Numbered from the stretch's first letter, positions 1 through 12,103 are shown. The stretch: DNA of 64,000 bases from Brachypodium distachyon (GCF_000005505.3 NC_016131.3:71622355-71686354); one strand, 5' to 3'. Notes: generated by a model from the sequence alone, not told the origin. Program-made: numbers and translations.

Positions 1-1750
1 TTTTATTGTCCTCTGTCCATTAGGACAGATAAATAAATATTTTGAATTAAATTATTTGGCTGATGCCAATGAAACTATAATTTAGGGTTTTAATCAATTG
101 TTTTTTCCTTTTTGGTTAAAACCCTATTGCTTTGTTTTAATTACCAATGCTTAGGATCAGTTGATCACCTAGATAAAATGAACCAAATCATGTCACATGT
201 TGCATTGCATCATAGCATATCTTATTTTTGTCGTGTTGTGAATTGTGTGTTTATGTTTTCGTATGTTTGTTTGCTCGTATAGTTTTCTCGAAGAGCGATC
301 AGTGTGATTGTGACGAGTGTTTAAACTCCAACTGCTACCAAGGCAAGTTCACTTTGATCATATCGTATTATTATTGTTTTTAAAATACTTATGCATTAGT
401 GTTGCTTGTAGTAATGCATTGATAGGATTATTACTCGTACTTATGCTAGCTATGATTTGACCTACTAGCGATAGGGTTACCTTTGCCATGAATCCTCCAA
501 CAATAGCCATCGTGATTAGTGTTGCTTAGCCATGCTATGATAGTATATGTGGGAGGGAATCTCAATCACTGTGAAACCGATAATGTGGAGTAATTTTGGA
601 AACTTGGCAAAACAACCCTAACAAATCATCCTGGGTGGACGGCTTTGAGGATTCGAGATGTTATGCGACGTCAGGTCCATTTCTATAGGTACCTCTGAGT
701 CGAGTCCCATGGATTCGGGGGCGGATCGTCCATGGACGTCTCCCCGTGGATTCGAGGAGCGCTTGCGTCGCAAATGTGGAATGCCACCTGGGGTATCAGG
801 GACTGGACTAGTTTCCTGTTTAGTAGCTTCCAGTACAACCACATGGTAATATGGGCTCTGCCAGGATGGATGTAAGACATATGATCCTGGATCCGAGGGA
901 TTGTGCAGATGTTGCCGTGTAGGTGGGAACGTAGGTCCCTCAGGTGGTCTGGGTGATTATGGTCTGAAAATTCCTGTAATCGATGCCGTTGCTACTCTAC
1001 CCTGAGGACAGCAAGGGATTAACACGTCGATTTCTGTGAAGAATGTGTACAACCTCTCGAGAGTGTCAAACTAAGTACTTAGCCGTGTTCCCGGTTACGG
1101 ACAATCATGAGCAACTAGATATGGGGGCTGTAAGGAAAGTCTCACTCATTCCAACTTCTTAATAAAATGAATGGTTTGAACTTGGGATATGAGCATTGGT
1201 GTGTCTACTCAATGTCCATAGATTAATAAGAGCATCGGTGTTTCTACCCGGTGTCTATTAGTTAACATTACTGTAACATTCAATTGTAGTAGGGTAAACT
1301 ATGTTCTGCTACCACGACAAAAAGCCTGAACTCCACCTTGCCAAATACTGCATATACTTGATAGGATCTGTTATAACCCTTTGGTGAACTTGCCAATACA
1401 TTCAATGTATTGACCCCCTAGCGGCTGCAACGTTTAAATGTTGCAGGTGAACCAGGTGAAGAGTGAGGTACGAATTGTTATGGTTGCGAGTTTACATTCC
1501 AACATGTTTCGACTGTGGAGTTGTTATGGGACTCATGTATCTTCTGTCTTCCGCTGCAAGATTTTATTTTCTTTTGAGATAACCCATGAGGTTATGCAAT
1601 ATGTAAGTTAGTACTAAATTCTGGATCAATGCGATGTAATATATTTTTGACCTTTGTATCTTGATATTACATCTTGAAACTGTGTGTGCTAGCGAGTCGA
1701 TCCAGGGACTAGCACAGTAAGCACAGAGATCGAACCCTGTAAGGGGGGGG
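1..1750. mobile_element. Degenerate LTR-retrotransposon-like non-coding sequence
   Basis: There is no coding sequence of any length here. The texture (short GC-balanced stretches, a run of G at 1743-1753, and text resembling the non-coding internal and LTR parts of large grass Ty3/gypsy derivatives) suggests a retroelement remnant. Two short direct copies of a roughly 40-bp phrase about 'agcat(t/c)ggtgt' lie near 1191-1260. The right edge coincides with the point where the Helitron reading frame is lost, so this segment probably interrupted the Helitron. The family assignment is from memory of similar sequence and is weak. Confidence 0.35.
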
Positions 1751-1760
1751 GGGGATCGCT

Positions 1761-3747
1761 TCAGAATAGCTGCCCTACGGCCCTTCCACGGTTTTCACCG
1801 GTGGAAATGCTATCCATCACACCTTGGTACAGGTCAGCCCTCAGCTCTTTTTGGTGACCAAGTATCCAATTCAACCGTGTAGTTTTGACCTTGACATACA
1901 TATCAACCGCATATTGTTGGAACAAGCGTTGCCCATATAGGATGTGATTGAATATTCCTGGGCGCTTTTGGAACTTGTAGCAATAGTATTCTCGCACAGA
2001 GACACAAAGACGATTTTTTGTATCTGTAAAAAATATTTTGCATGGGAAATGTTAGTGAAGAAAGTTGAACAGTGCCTATTAAGATTAAACAGAGGATATC
2101 ATATGGCTTGCTTTTTGATAAAATATCATACGGCTTGCCCGGGTCATGGTGATTGTTTTGACGTGATTGTATGATCAGATCAAGATTCACGCCCCGCTTT
2201 GGGATTTCAGGATGCCAACCAAGTTCACCTCGTGGGAGGAAGAGAGGGTAGGACAATGGATCATAGCAGCCGTAGTGAGGCCTAATAGAATATCTTGTGT
2301 TATTGTTTCCAAAAAGTGTGATATCACGGTCAAAGCGCCTATGCATCTCATTACCCTCCACCCAACCAGCCGCCACCTCAGAAGTAATTGGTGTATTATA
2401 GGTTCGCTGGTCTAACCACACGTCAATGTTCAGTGTTACACGATACTCGTCAAGGTCTTGGACTCCTCCTAAACTCCGAAATGTCTGGGAATATGGATTA
2501 TCCTTAAGGATATGAACCAACTTTCGGATGACATATTGGTCCTTGTCCATCTTGCTCTTGTCTTGGCACAGGCGTAACCTATGTTGTAGAGTAGGATCGT
2601 CATCATAGAAATAGAGTTCCAAATGGTCCAAACCATCATCACTCGGACCAAATGAATGTATGTTGTGGTAAATTTGACCATGGGCTCTGAATGTGTACAC
2701 TCCACTTGTCATGCTTGTGTACTTGTTGTCAAGATTCACGACAAGGGTGGTGAATGAGAAATGGCTATTGAAATACCTGATGCTACCCCGAAAATGTTTT
2801 GCATTGGAATCAGAGCTCGTGTACAACATCTGGAGCTCTGGAGGAGGTTCCGAAGTGGACAAGTTGATTTTATTCATTTGGCAGCAAAATCCTTGAGTTT
2901 CATACTCGAACCTTTTTGCACCACAGTGACGACAATCTCCCTGCGGTTTCAACATGTGAGTAGAATCAGGAAGATTCCGATAGACAAAGTCTTGTTCTTC
3001 GACGTTGTTGGAACCCACAAATGAGCATTGACTGGGGGTGTTACGTCTAGAGGCATTTCTTGAATTTCTTTGACCACGCCTCGCTTCCCTCTGTTCGGGT
3101 GTCATGCTTGCATCACGTGATCTATTATATTCATGCTGGTTTGCATTTGCTCTTGTGTCCTCATTGCATATCGTGCTCTGCGGCGTTCTCGGTCATTCTC
3201 AATTTGCTCTGGCGTCCTACTTGCATAGCGTGCTCTTGTGCGCTCTTGATCATGTGTGACTTGTTCTGGAGTTCTGCTTGCGTATCGTGTTCTACGACGT
3301 GCACGCCTTGCCATAACATGCTCGGGTGTATTGCTCGTGTTGATACTATTTGGTTGATCACAAGTTGGTTCACTATGCTCCATTGTAATACCTGTGACAA
3401 CATCTTGTTCATCTCTCCTACCTAAAGAGTATACATCATTCAGAAAAGCAATTAGGTGTGCAACCATATTCGAAATTGTACAGAGTGTATCAGTGGAAAT
3501 AGGATGTACCATTGGAACCTTCGCCTCCGAGCAACACGGTATTAGTAAGGGTGCTTTGAATTGGAAGTGTACATGGAGTATGAAATTCATTTTGATCCTC
3601 TTCATCATCTGACGATGAAAACCCGGGAGCATTGCAAGGTTGACGAATTCTCAATGCAGTAGGGGCACTTGCCACATTGCTGGTACGAGATCGCTTAGAA
3701 GCATGTACTTCTTCCACAACTGTTAAAACAAGACACATTTCTATCAT
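1761..3747 (-). pseudogene. Helitron Rep/helicase, N-terminal fragment, frameshifted
   Basis: This is the N-terminal part of the rolling-circle replication initiator/helicase of plant Helitrons. An arginine-rich region with repeated 'RYASRTPEQ'-like units (3110-3350) is followed by a zinc-finger-like 'CRHCGAKRFEYE' motif and then by 'GQIYHNI', 'LYFYDDD', 'DEYRVTLN' and 'HYGCYDPLSYPL' blocks. These are the conserved pre-Rep region. The frame shifts between about 1990 and 2100, where 'MREYYCYKFQ' (the start of the Helitron_like_N domain) continues in a different frame. It ends at 'AVGQ' close to 1760, where unrelated DNA begins. The Rep catalytic HUH motif and the helicase are therefore missing, and this copy cannot be active alone. 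An upstream acidic 'SSSDDEEDQ' stretch (about 3600) is probably part of the first exon. Confidence 0.8.
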
Positions 3748-4250
3748 TTAGTACATAAAATTTTACATCTCTACTAAGTTTAATTATTCTACGAACTCCA
3801 ACCTTCCTTTCCTTTCCGTGATGATTGGTTTGGTTGAGGCGACATCTTTATAACAGAGTTTAACGTGTGCTGCATTTATGAAATCAGAAGAGGACAGGTC
3901 ATGTCTAATGCAAAAGAAGAGTAAATAAGGGATTAAACAAACAAAACAATACGTACATGCACAGAGCAACCATCACAAACAATTTTAGTCTATTATGAAT
4001 TGGTTTCTAGATATAACTCCTCTGTTATCTAAACATGTCAGCAAACAGAAACACACATAAACAGTTGTGTCCTTGCGTCCAGGTGAAATATTTCTTGAAA
4101 GAATAAGATTGTCTAGACAGCCATGTACTTATATAGAAACTTGAACATACACAAAAATTATAAGTCTGCTGCCACACTACAGATCTGTTCTTATGAACAA
4201 TCACACAACTAGAGCATATACACACATAAAATGACACCACCTTAATTCAA

Positions 4251-4386
4251 AGCAGTCAAGTATTTGGTGACTGATCAAGAGAAGTAGTAACATATAACTG
4301 ACAAATGGAACAATTCTAAGCAGTCAAGTATTTGGTGATTGATCAAGAGAAGTAGTAACATATAACTGACAAATGGAACAATATCA
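4251..4386. repeat. 68-bp tandem duplication
   Basis: The segment starting AGCAGTCAAGTATTTGG at 4251 is repeated from 4319 with only one or two substitutions over 68 bp. It lies in the non-coding part of the Helitron between the Rep and RPA-like genes. Confidence 0.85.
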
Positions 4387-5181
4387 CAAACAACTATTGG
4401 AAGATTTGCAGAGCTTAAATTAGGACAGATCTGAACATGGCAAACACAGTGTGACAGATAAAGTAGCACGTCACTTAATATGTATCACAATCATATATAC
4501 ATACTGCATCCAAACAAGGAATGTTTCATAACCTTATACATCCACATACAGAAAGATAAACGTCATCATGGGGCACAACTCCATGCTAATATTTACAGAT
4601 CAACATCCATTAGAGAGGCGATTATAAGTAAACACCCTAACTATGGCAATGACTGGCGTTGAGCATGATTCGTAGCTTTGACAGCGGTTGCCAGATAAGC
4701 CCTTCTTTGCTCAAGAAACCTCCGGACAAACTTCAGGTCAATCTCTCCACTTAATAGGTAAATATTTGTATGTATTGCTAGTGACTTATACTCACGCTGA
4801 AGTGCAGCAGCTGCAGTGTGATCTGGGTTCCATGCAATGGTGGTGTGCTCTGATGTATCTAGACAGCCTGTTAATAAATTGAACCATAAAGTATTTAGCT
4901 GATCAATGAATCAAATGAGATTTCTTTAAAATCAATGCATGTGGACAGATATAGATTTAATTACCAAATCTGCGATTTTTTTGAAGCATCGTTGCAATAA
5001 CAATTGGTTTATTGGCTTGGGAAGTTGACCAACGATATGTATGCTAGATCAGACTCCCCCCCCCCCCCCCCCCGCCCCCAAATGCCGACGGTCAGAAGTT
5101 TTCCACTACATATTGAATGGAAAAATATGATTAGCTGAAATTTATATATAATCTACCAATACTATTTACAAATTATTGTAC

Positions 5182-6025
5182 CTTAAATCCATGAAGATGA
5201 CCTCTCTATATTGTTCAGCATATGGGTATCTTCCAACGATCTCAAGATCACCATAATAAATGACAATAGCGACTATGTCTGTATTCAAGCAGCATTAGTG
5301 AAATTTGATTATAGAGAACACATGTGAATTTGTTGAGAATTTGCAATGTTGAACCCAAGTGTATTGTACATACCTACGAACGTTTTGTTTGGGCAGGCAT
5401 GAACTTCCTGATAGGGTGTGAACTCCTTTGGGTACAATGGAAACGGAATTCCCATAGTGCAGTTGATAACATTTGTCTTGCGATCAAAGGCGCACTCAAA
5501 TGTGTGGCCTATGTTTCGAAAGATTATATCTTCAGCGTTAAGACAGGAAGTAACATTGTGTATTGTATAATTTTTCCCCGATTCAAGGATGTCCTTAAAT
5601 CGGTTCACTTGTTCATTTCCCGCCACGATTGCTTCAATTTTGGCCCCCTTTATATGTATTATGTACAAAACAAAATGTTAGTTTGTGAATACATGTTTCA
5701 TGTTTCAGTTCAGGGATTGTTGGTACTTACGGGCTTGTCCATCAGAATGAAGTGCATGTCGTCACCATATCTATTCGCAGGAAATTTTACAATTACCCTG
5801 ACACAAATGCTAAATTTTGCGTTTGTGAAGACATCGTCCATCGCAATGTCATCGAAGTCTTTAAACCTATAGTCGAGATAAAAAAGAGCATAATGTAGCT
5901 AGTAATATTAGCTACCAGTATTTGTTTATTCTGAGAGGAAGGTTACGCTAAACTTACATAGGTGGCGGCGGGGGTGTTGCAAAATCCGCATATTTGCGCT
6001 TGCGTGTAAGGTTTAATGGTGCCAT
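5182..6025 (-). CDS. Helitron-encoded RPA70-like single-stranded DNA-binding protein, partial
   Basis: Plant autonomous Helitrons commonly carry RPA large-subunit-like genes that bind single-stranded DNA through OB folds. Four exons can be joined with consistent phases: 6025-5958 (ATG at 6025), 5866-5731, 5647-5374 and 5278-5182. Their borders are GT-AG and the sum stays open for 191 codons. The start gives a short basic, proline-rich leader. The OB-fold core includes 'MHFILMDKP', 'GAKIEAIV' and 'RFKDILESGKNYTI', the strand-helix pattern of DUF223/RPA1 OB folds. A further exon probably lies near 4960-5045 ('ANKPIVIATM'), beyond a poly-C tract, but I could not fix its splice sites. It may be intact or decayed downstream. 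Confidence 0.65.
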
Positions 6026-7500
6026 ATATATCTATATATTGATAAAAGTTAGTATTGGTAATCGCAACAGGACATCTTTTATTATGTTCTTTTAGAAGTA
6101 TTTTACGGTAAGGAAGTAGAGAGATACTAAGTGGTTCAGAAAACCTAACCAAACATGTTATGTAATATTCAAACATCATGTACTGTAGAACACATAACAC
6201 ACATAAGCTGAAATGCTATTTAGAAATACTGAGATCTCATGTATCATAGCACACATGACACAAAAAAAGTTAAGAAAGAGAAATAAATACCACCGAAGGA
6301 AGTTTTGATGGATGTAGTGGTGACCAACAAGCTCCAGCACCTCCTCCTCTTCGTCCTCCTACTGTTCGGAAAAAAATAAGATCAACTCTAATAATCTGAA
6401 ATGAGACATGATTTTCCTAACTATCTAGATCACATGGCAGAGCAAAGCTTGGTACAATATCTTACAGAAACAGCAAATAGATACTAATTCGTGTATTATA
6501 GTTATTATTTGTTGAAGATGCCAATCTGGTACTTGTACTATTCATACTGGGTAGCCAGGAAATAGTAAAAGCTAAAGGGAGAGACTAATTCTCAGCTACT
6601 TGAAATATTTTTTGGGTCTCAGTCAGTTTTTTGCTTCCTGAACTATTGAGCTGAAAAGGAAGCTAACACAAGAAAGCACAAGCATCAGCCCCCTACTATT
6701 GATATCCCCTCTTCTTGTATAAACAAACTGAGCATCAAACAGTGTACAGCCCTTCTTAGAAAAAATTCAAATGAAACTGAAACTTAAATTCGAACTGAAA
6801 ATTATTCCTGAAAATCAAATAAGAAAAGAGAAACTTAAATTGAAACTGAACCTGAACCCTCCTAGTTAATTTCAAGTATTTAACACTTAGAACTAAAACT
6901 GAAATATAGCTGAACCTAGGAGACACAGAAAGCTAATCTAGTGGCAGCACCTGGAGGACCAAGGACAGAAATTAATGAATCAATCAAATACAAGGACAGA
7001 AATTAATATTGAATTGAATAGGGAGGAGAAACTGTATAATATTGCAAAGAAACAGCAATGCCCGAAGAAGAGAGGAAGAGAACTAAACTTACATAGGTTA
7101 CGCTACCAGTATTAGCTAAACAGCAATGCCCGAAGGAAAACTATTTTTTTCCTAGTTGTCCGACATATGAATTATGAACCTGACATGGCAAATAAGAAAT
7201 GGATATGAAGCAACAAAGTGCATGCAACATAAGACTACTCCATGTAAAAGAAGCAAATAAAAATGAGAATAAAGATTCATACGGTTTGCACAAACAAGAG
7301 ATTCATAAGAAGGTAAAGCACACCTGAAAGGCTGAAACTTAGGCACCTACAGGCACCAAGCAAGACATTTTTTTCCAGATACACAACTTACATTTATTGT
7401 TTGATTCTCGGTCCTATATATCCCTTAAAATTTCGAAGGAACCAGTAATACACATATCAGAAATGACTCAAGTTCTCAAGCACAAAAACCAGTTGAAACC

Positions 7501-7798
7501 GTAGCTCACCGGAACTCCTTCAGCTCTCCTCGTCCGAGTTCTACAAATCGACAGGACAGAACAACTGAGAAGGAATAAATTCCATTAGCACGACGATGGA
7601 GGAGAAACTGTAGAAATTTGCCCGAAGAAGAGAGGAAGAGAACTAACCCGTAGCTCACCGGGACTCCTCCAGGTCTCCTCGCTTCACTTGTTTTCTGAGT
7701 TCTACAATTCGATAAGACAGAACAACTGAGACGGAAGAATGCCATTAACACGACGACGGAGGAGAAACTATAGAAATTAACAATTACCACAAATGTCG
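7501..7798. repeat. 149-bp tandem duplication in Helitron leader
   Basis: Two diverged copies start at GTAGCTCACCGG (7501 and 7650). Each runs through 'ACAGAACAACTGAGA' to 'GGAGGAGAAACT'. A third partial relative ('GGAGGAGAAACTGTA' to 'GAGAGGAAGAGAACTAA') lies at about 7022-7086. The repeats are non-coding as far as can be seen. Confidence 0.75.
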
Positions 7799-8839
7799 GA
7801 AGAGAAGAGCAGCGGAGAGGAGACTGAGCTGCAGAGCTCGTATTTGGCCTTTTTGTAGCCGTAGAAGGAATTTAAACACCGGAAGTGGGGGGAAGTGGGG
7901 CAGTTCTAGTCTACGGGGCTGACCATAGCTGACCGAGGTTGTGCACACGCACGAACTTGCAACCGCCCGTTCCACGCTCGACGCAAGTTGCCGGAACCGC
8001 GCCCCCGCACGGGACCACCGCCTCGCCTGAAGCGCCATCACAAGGCGGCCACCGTGCCGAAGGAGAGGAACCCCCCTCCTTGCTGGAGCCTGGAGGAGAG
8101 ACGCGCATGTGGCGATCGCCCCTCCATCTGCCCACTTCATCTCCTCCACAAGCGCAGCGGTGGAGGCTCCGAATTCACCAGCAGCGTGGGGTCCGATGGT
8201 GCAGCGGCTCATCCCCTCCACGGCTGCAACGGCGGAGGCTCCGAGTTGACCAGCATGGGATCCGACGGAGCAGCGGCTGTGGGAGGAGGCGGCGCGGGGG
8301 GGGCGGGGGGGCTGACGGGCGGACTTCAGCGAAGGAGGAGGAAGAGCGTTGGATCCGGGGGAGCAGCAGCTGTGGGAGGAAGCGGCGTGGGGAGGAGGTG
8401 GCCGGGCGGACGCCGGCGGCGGCGGAGGAACGAAGAGGGAGATAAGAGGAGCGTGGACGAAGAGGAGCGGGCGTGGTCTTTTTCTTTTCTTTTTCGTTCG
8501 CTGTTCTGTGCGGGGGGATGAACGATCTGGGACGTCCCATAGTGATCCGACGGTGCATAGTGAGTGGACGGTGAGCAATGGGTAAACTGTGTGTTTATGG
8601 TAGTAGAGATGGGCATAAGGCCTCCCCAATGATGGAAGAAGTTCGCCGGACATTTTATCACGTATATTGCGGTGCATTTGAGATTCCCGATCACATAAAT
8701 TTTATTTAAGAGTGTTTGAAAATTTGTTGGGTTTAGATAATTTTCATGTACTCTGTGTTATCTATTTAGGCTGGAACCAAAGGACAAACAATTGTTACTA
8801 CTCACTCCTGCTGGAATTACTTGTCGAAATATGTATCTA

Positions 8840-9213
8840 GGTGAAAACCCTCATTCGGTGCAAACCGTGAAAACTCCACCAAAAAAAGTTCAAAAAATTC
8901 TCAAAAAAATCACATATGTTAAAAAAGTGATGCTAGAAATATGTGTAAAATTTCAAGTCCAAACTCAATTTCCTTTGGTAAAGCGAAAAAAAACAAATTC
9001 TACATGAATAGTGATCTTTGAGTGTTTGACACTATTCATTGTAAGTTTCTCTTTTTAATTACTTCCAAATGCTTTTGATTCTGAACTTGAAATTTTGCAG
9101 GTTTGTAAAACATCACACTCCCAACATATGGTATTTTTGTAGATTTTTTTTAAAACTTTTAAACATGATTTTTATGAAGTTTGCACGATTTACACCGAAT
9201 AAGTGTTTTCACC
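8840..9213. mobile_element. Fold-back MITE with about 37-bp inverted termini
   Basis: The left end (GGTGAAAACCCTCATTCGG...) and the reverse complement of the right end (GGTGAAAACACTTATTCGG...) match over about 37 bp with a few mismatches. The interior is AT-rich, with 'CACTATTCAT' near the middle. This layout matches a common family of grass inverted-repeat MITEs. I could not settle the target duplication. Confidence 0.6.
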
Positions 9214-10380
9214 GAATACTTCGGCATGTATCAATACATATTTTAAAACGGACAATCTAAGTAGGACACCTGCCCCTCTTGGTTTCGCCATACGGCGCGC
9301 GCGTTGATCCGTTCGATCAAATTCTCTCCCGATTGCCTCTCGATCCCCTCTCCATCTACCTCTCGTTTCCCGATAGCAACTCTTTCTCTCGGTTTCCTCT
9401 GGCTTCGAGCAGGTCGCGGTGGCAGGATTCAAATCCAGAGCAGGGGCGCGGGGCCACAGAGGCAGAGCAGGGCGCGTCGGCGGAGCGGTGGCACAGCACG
9501 GCGCGGCGGCGGCGGCGGAGCTTCATCGGAGCAGGGGCTCGGCCGCGGAGGCGGAGCGTCCTCAGAGCTGGGATTCGGCCGCGGAGGCGGAGCGACAACG
9601 GAGCAGGGCGCGTCGGCGTCGGCGGAGCGGTGGCACAGCACGGCGCGTCGGCGGCGGCGGAGCGTCGTCCGAGCAGTGGCTCGGCCGTGGAGGCGGAGCA
9701 TCCTCAGAGCTGGGATTCGGCCGCGGAGGCGGAGCAACGACGGAGCAAGGCGCGTTGGCGTCGGCGGAGCTAGAGCACGGCGCGGCCACGGCGTCGGCTG
9801 AGAGGTGCACGCTAGCTGTTCGGTGAAATTACTCGTCCATCTTACTCTTTAGCTTGGGTTTTAAACTCCTTAGCTGAATTGGGTGGATTGCCTAGTTCTA
9901 CTTTTACTCAACGGATACTCAGTTGTGTGGTGCTTCCATGCGTCCTTATTTTCACTGCATACGTTGCCCCTTTCTAATGGGGAATGAGATCAACATTTTG
10001 CATCTGAATTCATTTTGTCAACCCGTGCTGTTCTAAACTCTGACAGACTATATGATCCACCGCTCCTTGTTCCAGTATTGTGTTCCTGCCTTAGAATTGC
10101 TCATTTGGTACCAACAATATGAATCCCATGTCTGTGTCTGTCATGGATCAAGTTTTAGAAGTCAGTGAAAAGAAAGTCTTTGCAAAGTAAAGAAAAAACA
10201 CAACTGGAATCCCAGGTTTGAATTAGGGACTTGTAGTGTGACAGACTAGCATGGTGACCAATATAACTCACCAATGTTGAGTTTAGTGAGAGCAGTCTTG
10301 CAAAATAATTCACCATATAATAGGGACACAATTAAACTTCAAGTTCCAAAAGGTCATTTAGCTGTATTGTGTTTTCTTTG
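9214..10380 (+). other. GC-rich leader-like block, then unannotated sequence
   Basis: From 9279 to about 9420 the sequence resembles a grass 5' leader (pyrimidine-rich, TCTCTCC-type runs). It then enters the 142-bp tandem repeat. From 9830 to 10380 it is AT-rich and intron-like, with no gene I can support. All three forward frames stay open through the repeat, so open frames there are a composition effect. Confidence 0.4.
9481..9775. repeat. 142-bp GC-rich tandem repeat (2.1 copies)
   Basis: The phrase CGGAGCGGTGGCACAGCACG begins at 9481 and again at 9623. A third partial start (CGGAGC...GAGCACGG) is at 9765, giving a period of exactly 142 bp. Sub-repeats of 'GCGGAGGCGGAGC' occur inside each unit. 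142 is not a multiple of three, so each turn changes frame, which argues against protein-level selection. Confidence 0.85.
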
Positions 10381-10384
10381 GATC

Positions 10385-10648
10385 AAATTGCAATATAAAT
10401 CGCTTTGAGATGTGCTTTCTTCTACGCGAGATTCGCATACTGGCTTCTCGTTTTGTGTCTTGCATGTTCTGCTGGACACATAGATCCGCCAACACTACTG
10501 CTCATTGCATGGCCCAGTTTGCTAGAGATTCTAACTCTACGGGAAGTTCAGCTGGTTTACCTCCGTTTATGGAGCAGGATGAAACCTCTCATTCTTGTAA
10601 TCCGGACCATATTCCAGTTAATTGAGTTTATTTTCCCGTTTCAAAAAA
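10385..10648 (+). mobile_element. LINE 3' tail (RNase H-like fragment plus poly-A)
   Basis: A forward frame from about 10410 to 10625 reads 'RFVSCMFCWTHRSANTTAH', resembling the end of the RNase H domain of plant LINE ORF2 (the 'HR.AN.AAH' box). It is followed by a stop, a short T-rich 3' region and an A run at 10642-10648. The rest of the LINE is missing, as in 5'-truncated insertions. Confidence 0.55.
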
Positions 10649-10849
10649 ATTGGTTGTTGTCCTTGACCAGGTAGCCGCATATTGAACTAAGGACGTCGTC
10701 CTTTGCTGCTGCTATGCCCAACTCCTCCACCATCTTTGGATCAAATTGGTTGTTGTCGTTGTCGTCATCTCGTGAGTGGACAAATTGATTGTTAATGTTA
10801 ACTACGAGTATATGTATACGTACGAATAACCCGCAAGCATGCACATTTA

Positions 10850-11992
10850 ACATGGCAAATAGGTGTGGAAAGGCAGCAAGTAGGTGCGTATAATCTGACA
10901 AATATGCATAGTTAACATGGCAAGTAGGCATTACTTGGTAAGTATGCATGGTTAATCTGACAAGCAAGAGGAGTTAACCTGGCAAGTATGGATGGTTAAC
11001 CTGGCAAGTGTGCATAATTAACCTGGCAAGTAGCCGTTGCTAATCTGGCAAGTAGGAAGAGTTAACCTGGCAAGTAGGAAAAGTTAACATGACAAATATA
11101 CATGGTGAGCCTGGCAAGTAGGCATCACTAATTTGATAAGTAGGAAGAGTTAACCCGGCAAGTATGCATAGTTAAACTGGTAAGTAGGCATGTTAAGTGG
11201 GCATCTCTAGTCTGGCAAATATGCATAGTTACTCTGGCAAGTAAGAAGAGCTAACCTGGAAAGTAGGCATATTAACCTGTCAAGTTGGCACATTAACCTG
11301 GCAAGTAGGTATGATTAACCTGGCAAGTAGCCATTGCTAATCTGGCAAGTATGCATGGTTAATCTGGCAAGTAGGAAAAGTTAATATGGCAAGTATGCAT
11401 GGTTAACTTGGCGAGTAGGCATTGCTAATCTGGCAAGTAGACATTGCTAATCTGGCAAGTATGCATATTTAATCTGGCATAAAAAGATTTAACCTGGCAA
11501 GTACGAAAAATTAACTTGGTAAGTATGCATGGTTAATCTCAAAAGTAGGAAGAGTTAACCTGGCAAGTAGGAAGAGTTAACCTGGCAAGTAGGAAGAATT
11601 AACCTGGTAAGTAGGTATTGTTAATCTGGCAAGTATGCAGAGTTAAGTTTACCTTACAGGTAGGCATAATTAACCTGACAAGTAGACGTTGCTAATCTGA
11701 CAAGTATGCATTTCTAATCTAGCAATTAGGAAGAGTTAACCTGACAAGTATGTATGCATGATTAACTTGACAAGTAGGAAGAGTTAATCTCGCAAGTATG
11801 CATTGTTAACTTGACAAGTAGACATAGTTAATTTGGCAATTAAGCATAATGTACATGTCAAGTAGACATAATCAACTTGACTAGTAGACATACGTTACCT
11901 GAAAATTAGGTAGGATAAGCCGGTAAGTGTGTGCGGATAATCTCAGCATCTAGACACATTTAAATTCCCAAGTACCTAACCTGGCAAGTATG
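10850..11992. repeat. 22-bp minisatellite (about 50 degenerate units)
   Basis: The region is built from units close to AACCTGGCAAGTAGGAAGAGTT (22 bp) or a variant with GTATGCATG. Units are 19-23 bp long and substituted to varying degrees. Adjacent perfect units occur near 11555-11600. Many units contain the palindromes GTTAAC and ATGCAT. The array ends about 640 bp upstream of the TOP3A start codon. Confidence 0.85.
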
Positions 11993-12045
11993 TGAAGTGA
12001 CATGACACTGATATTTTAGGAGGGCTCTCATTTGTAACGAGGAAT

Positions 12046-12103
12046 TTCGCATATTAGAGCCGGTCAAATTTTTATTCGCATATTAGAGCCGGTCAAATTT
12101 TTA
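12046..12103. repeat. 29-bp perfect tandem duplication
   Basis: TCGCATATTAGAGCCGGTCA begins at 12047 and again at 12076, giving two identical 29-bp units in the upstream region of TOP3A. Confidence 0.9.

Larger units (their letters stand above)
1750..8609 (-). mobile_element. Truncated autonomous-type Helitron (5' end present, 3' end missing)
   Basis: Reading on the minus strand, the element begins at 8609 with TCTCTACTAC, the canonical plant Helitron 5' terminus. An A precedes it on that strand (T at 8610 on plus), as expected for insertion between A and T. Inside are an RPA-like OB-fold gene (5.2-6.0 kb) and a Rep/helicase N-terminal region (1.76-3.75 kb), both diagnostic of plant autonomous Helitrons. 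The helicase half, the 3' hairpin and the CTRR end are missing because the sequence joins LTR-like DNA near 1750. The 6.1-8.6 kb part is a long leader with tandem repeats and no gene I can support. Confidence 0.7.

Noticed and set aside
1743..1753. Poly-G run (and poly-C runs near 5056 and 14721) as possible structural or G4 elements
   Set aside because: Single homopolymers without spaced G-tracts. They may be sequencing or assembly artefacts, and no function can be inferred.
7784..8694. Several overlapping GC-rich open frames on both strands, up to 297 codons
   Set aside because: They overlap in all frames, are low in complexity (Pro/Arg/Ser/Gly), have no motif and lie in the leader of the Helitron. 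They are best explained by GC composition.
9279..9826. Overlapping forward frames of 135-165 codons with Ala/Arg/Gly repeats
   Set aside because: They are produced by a 142-bp tandem repeat that changes frame each turn. No domain, no conservation signal.
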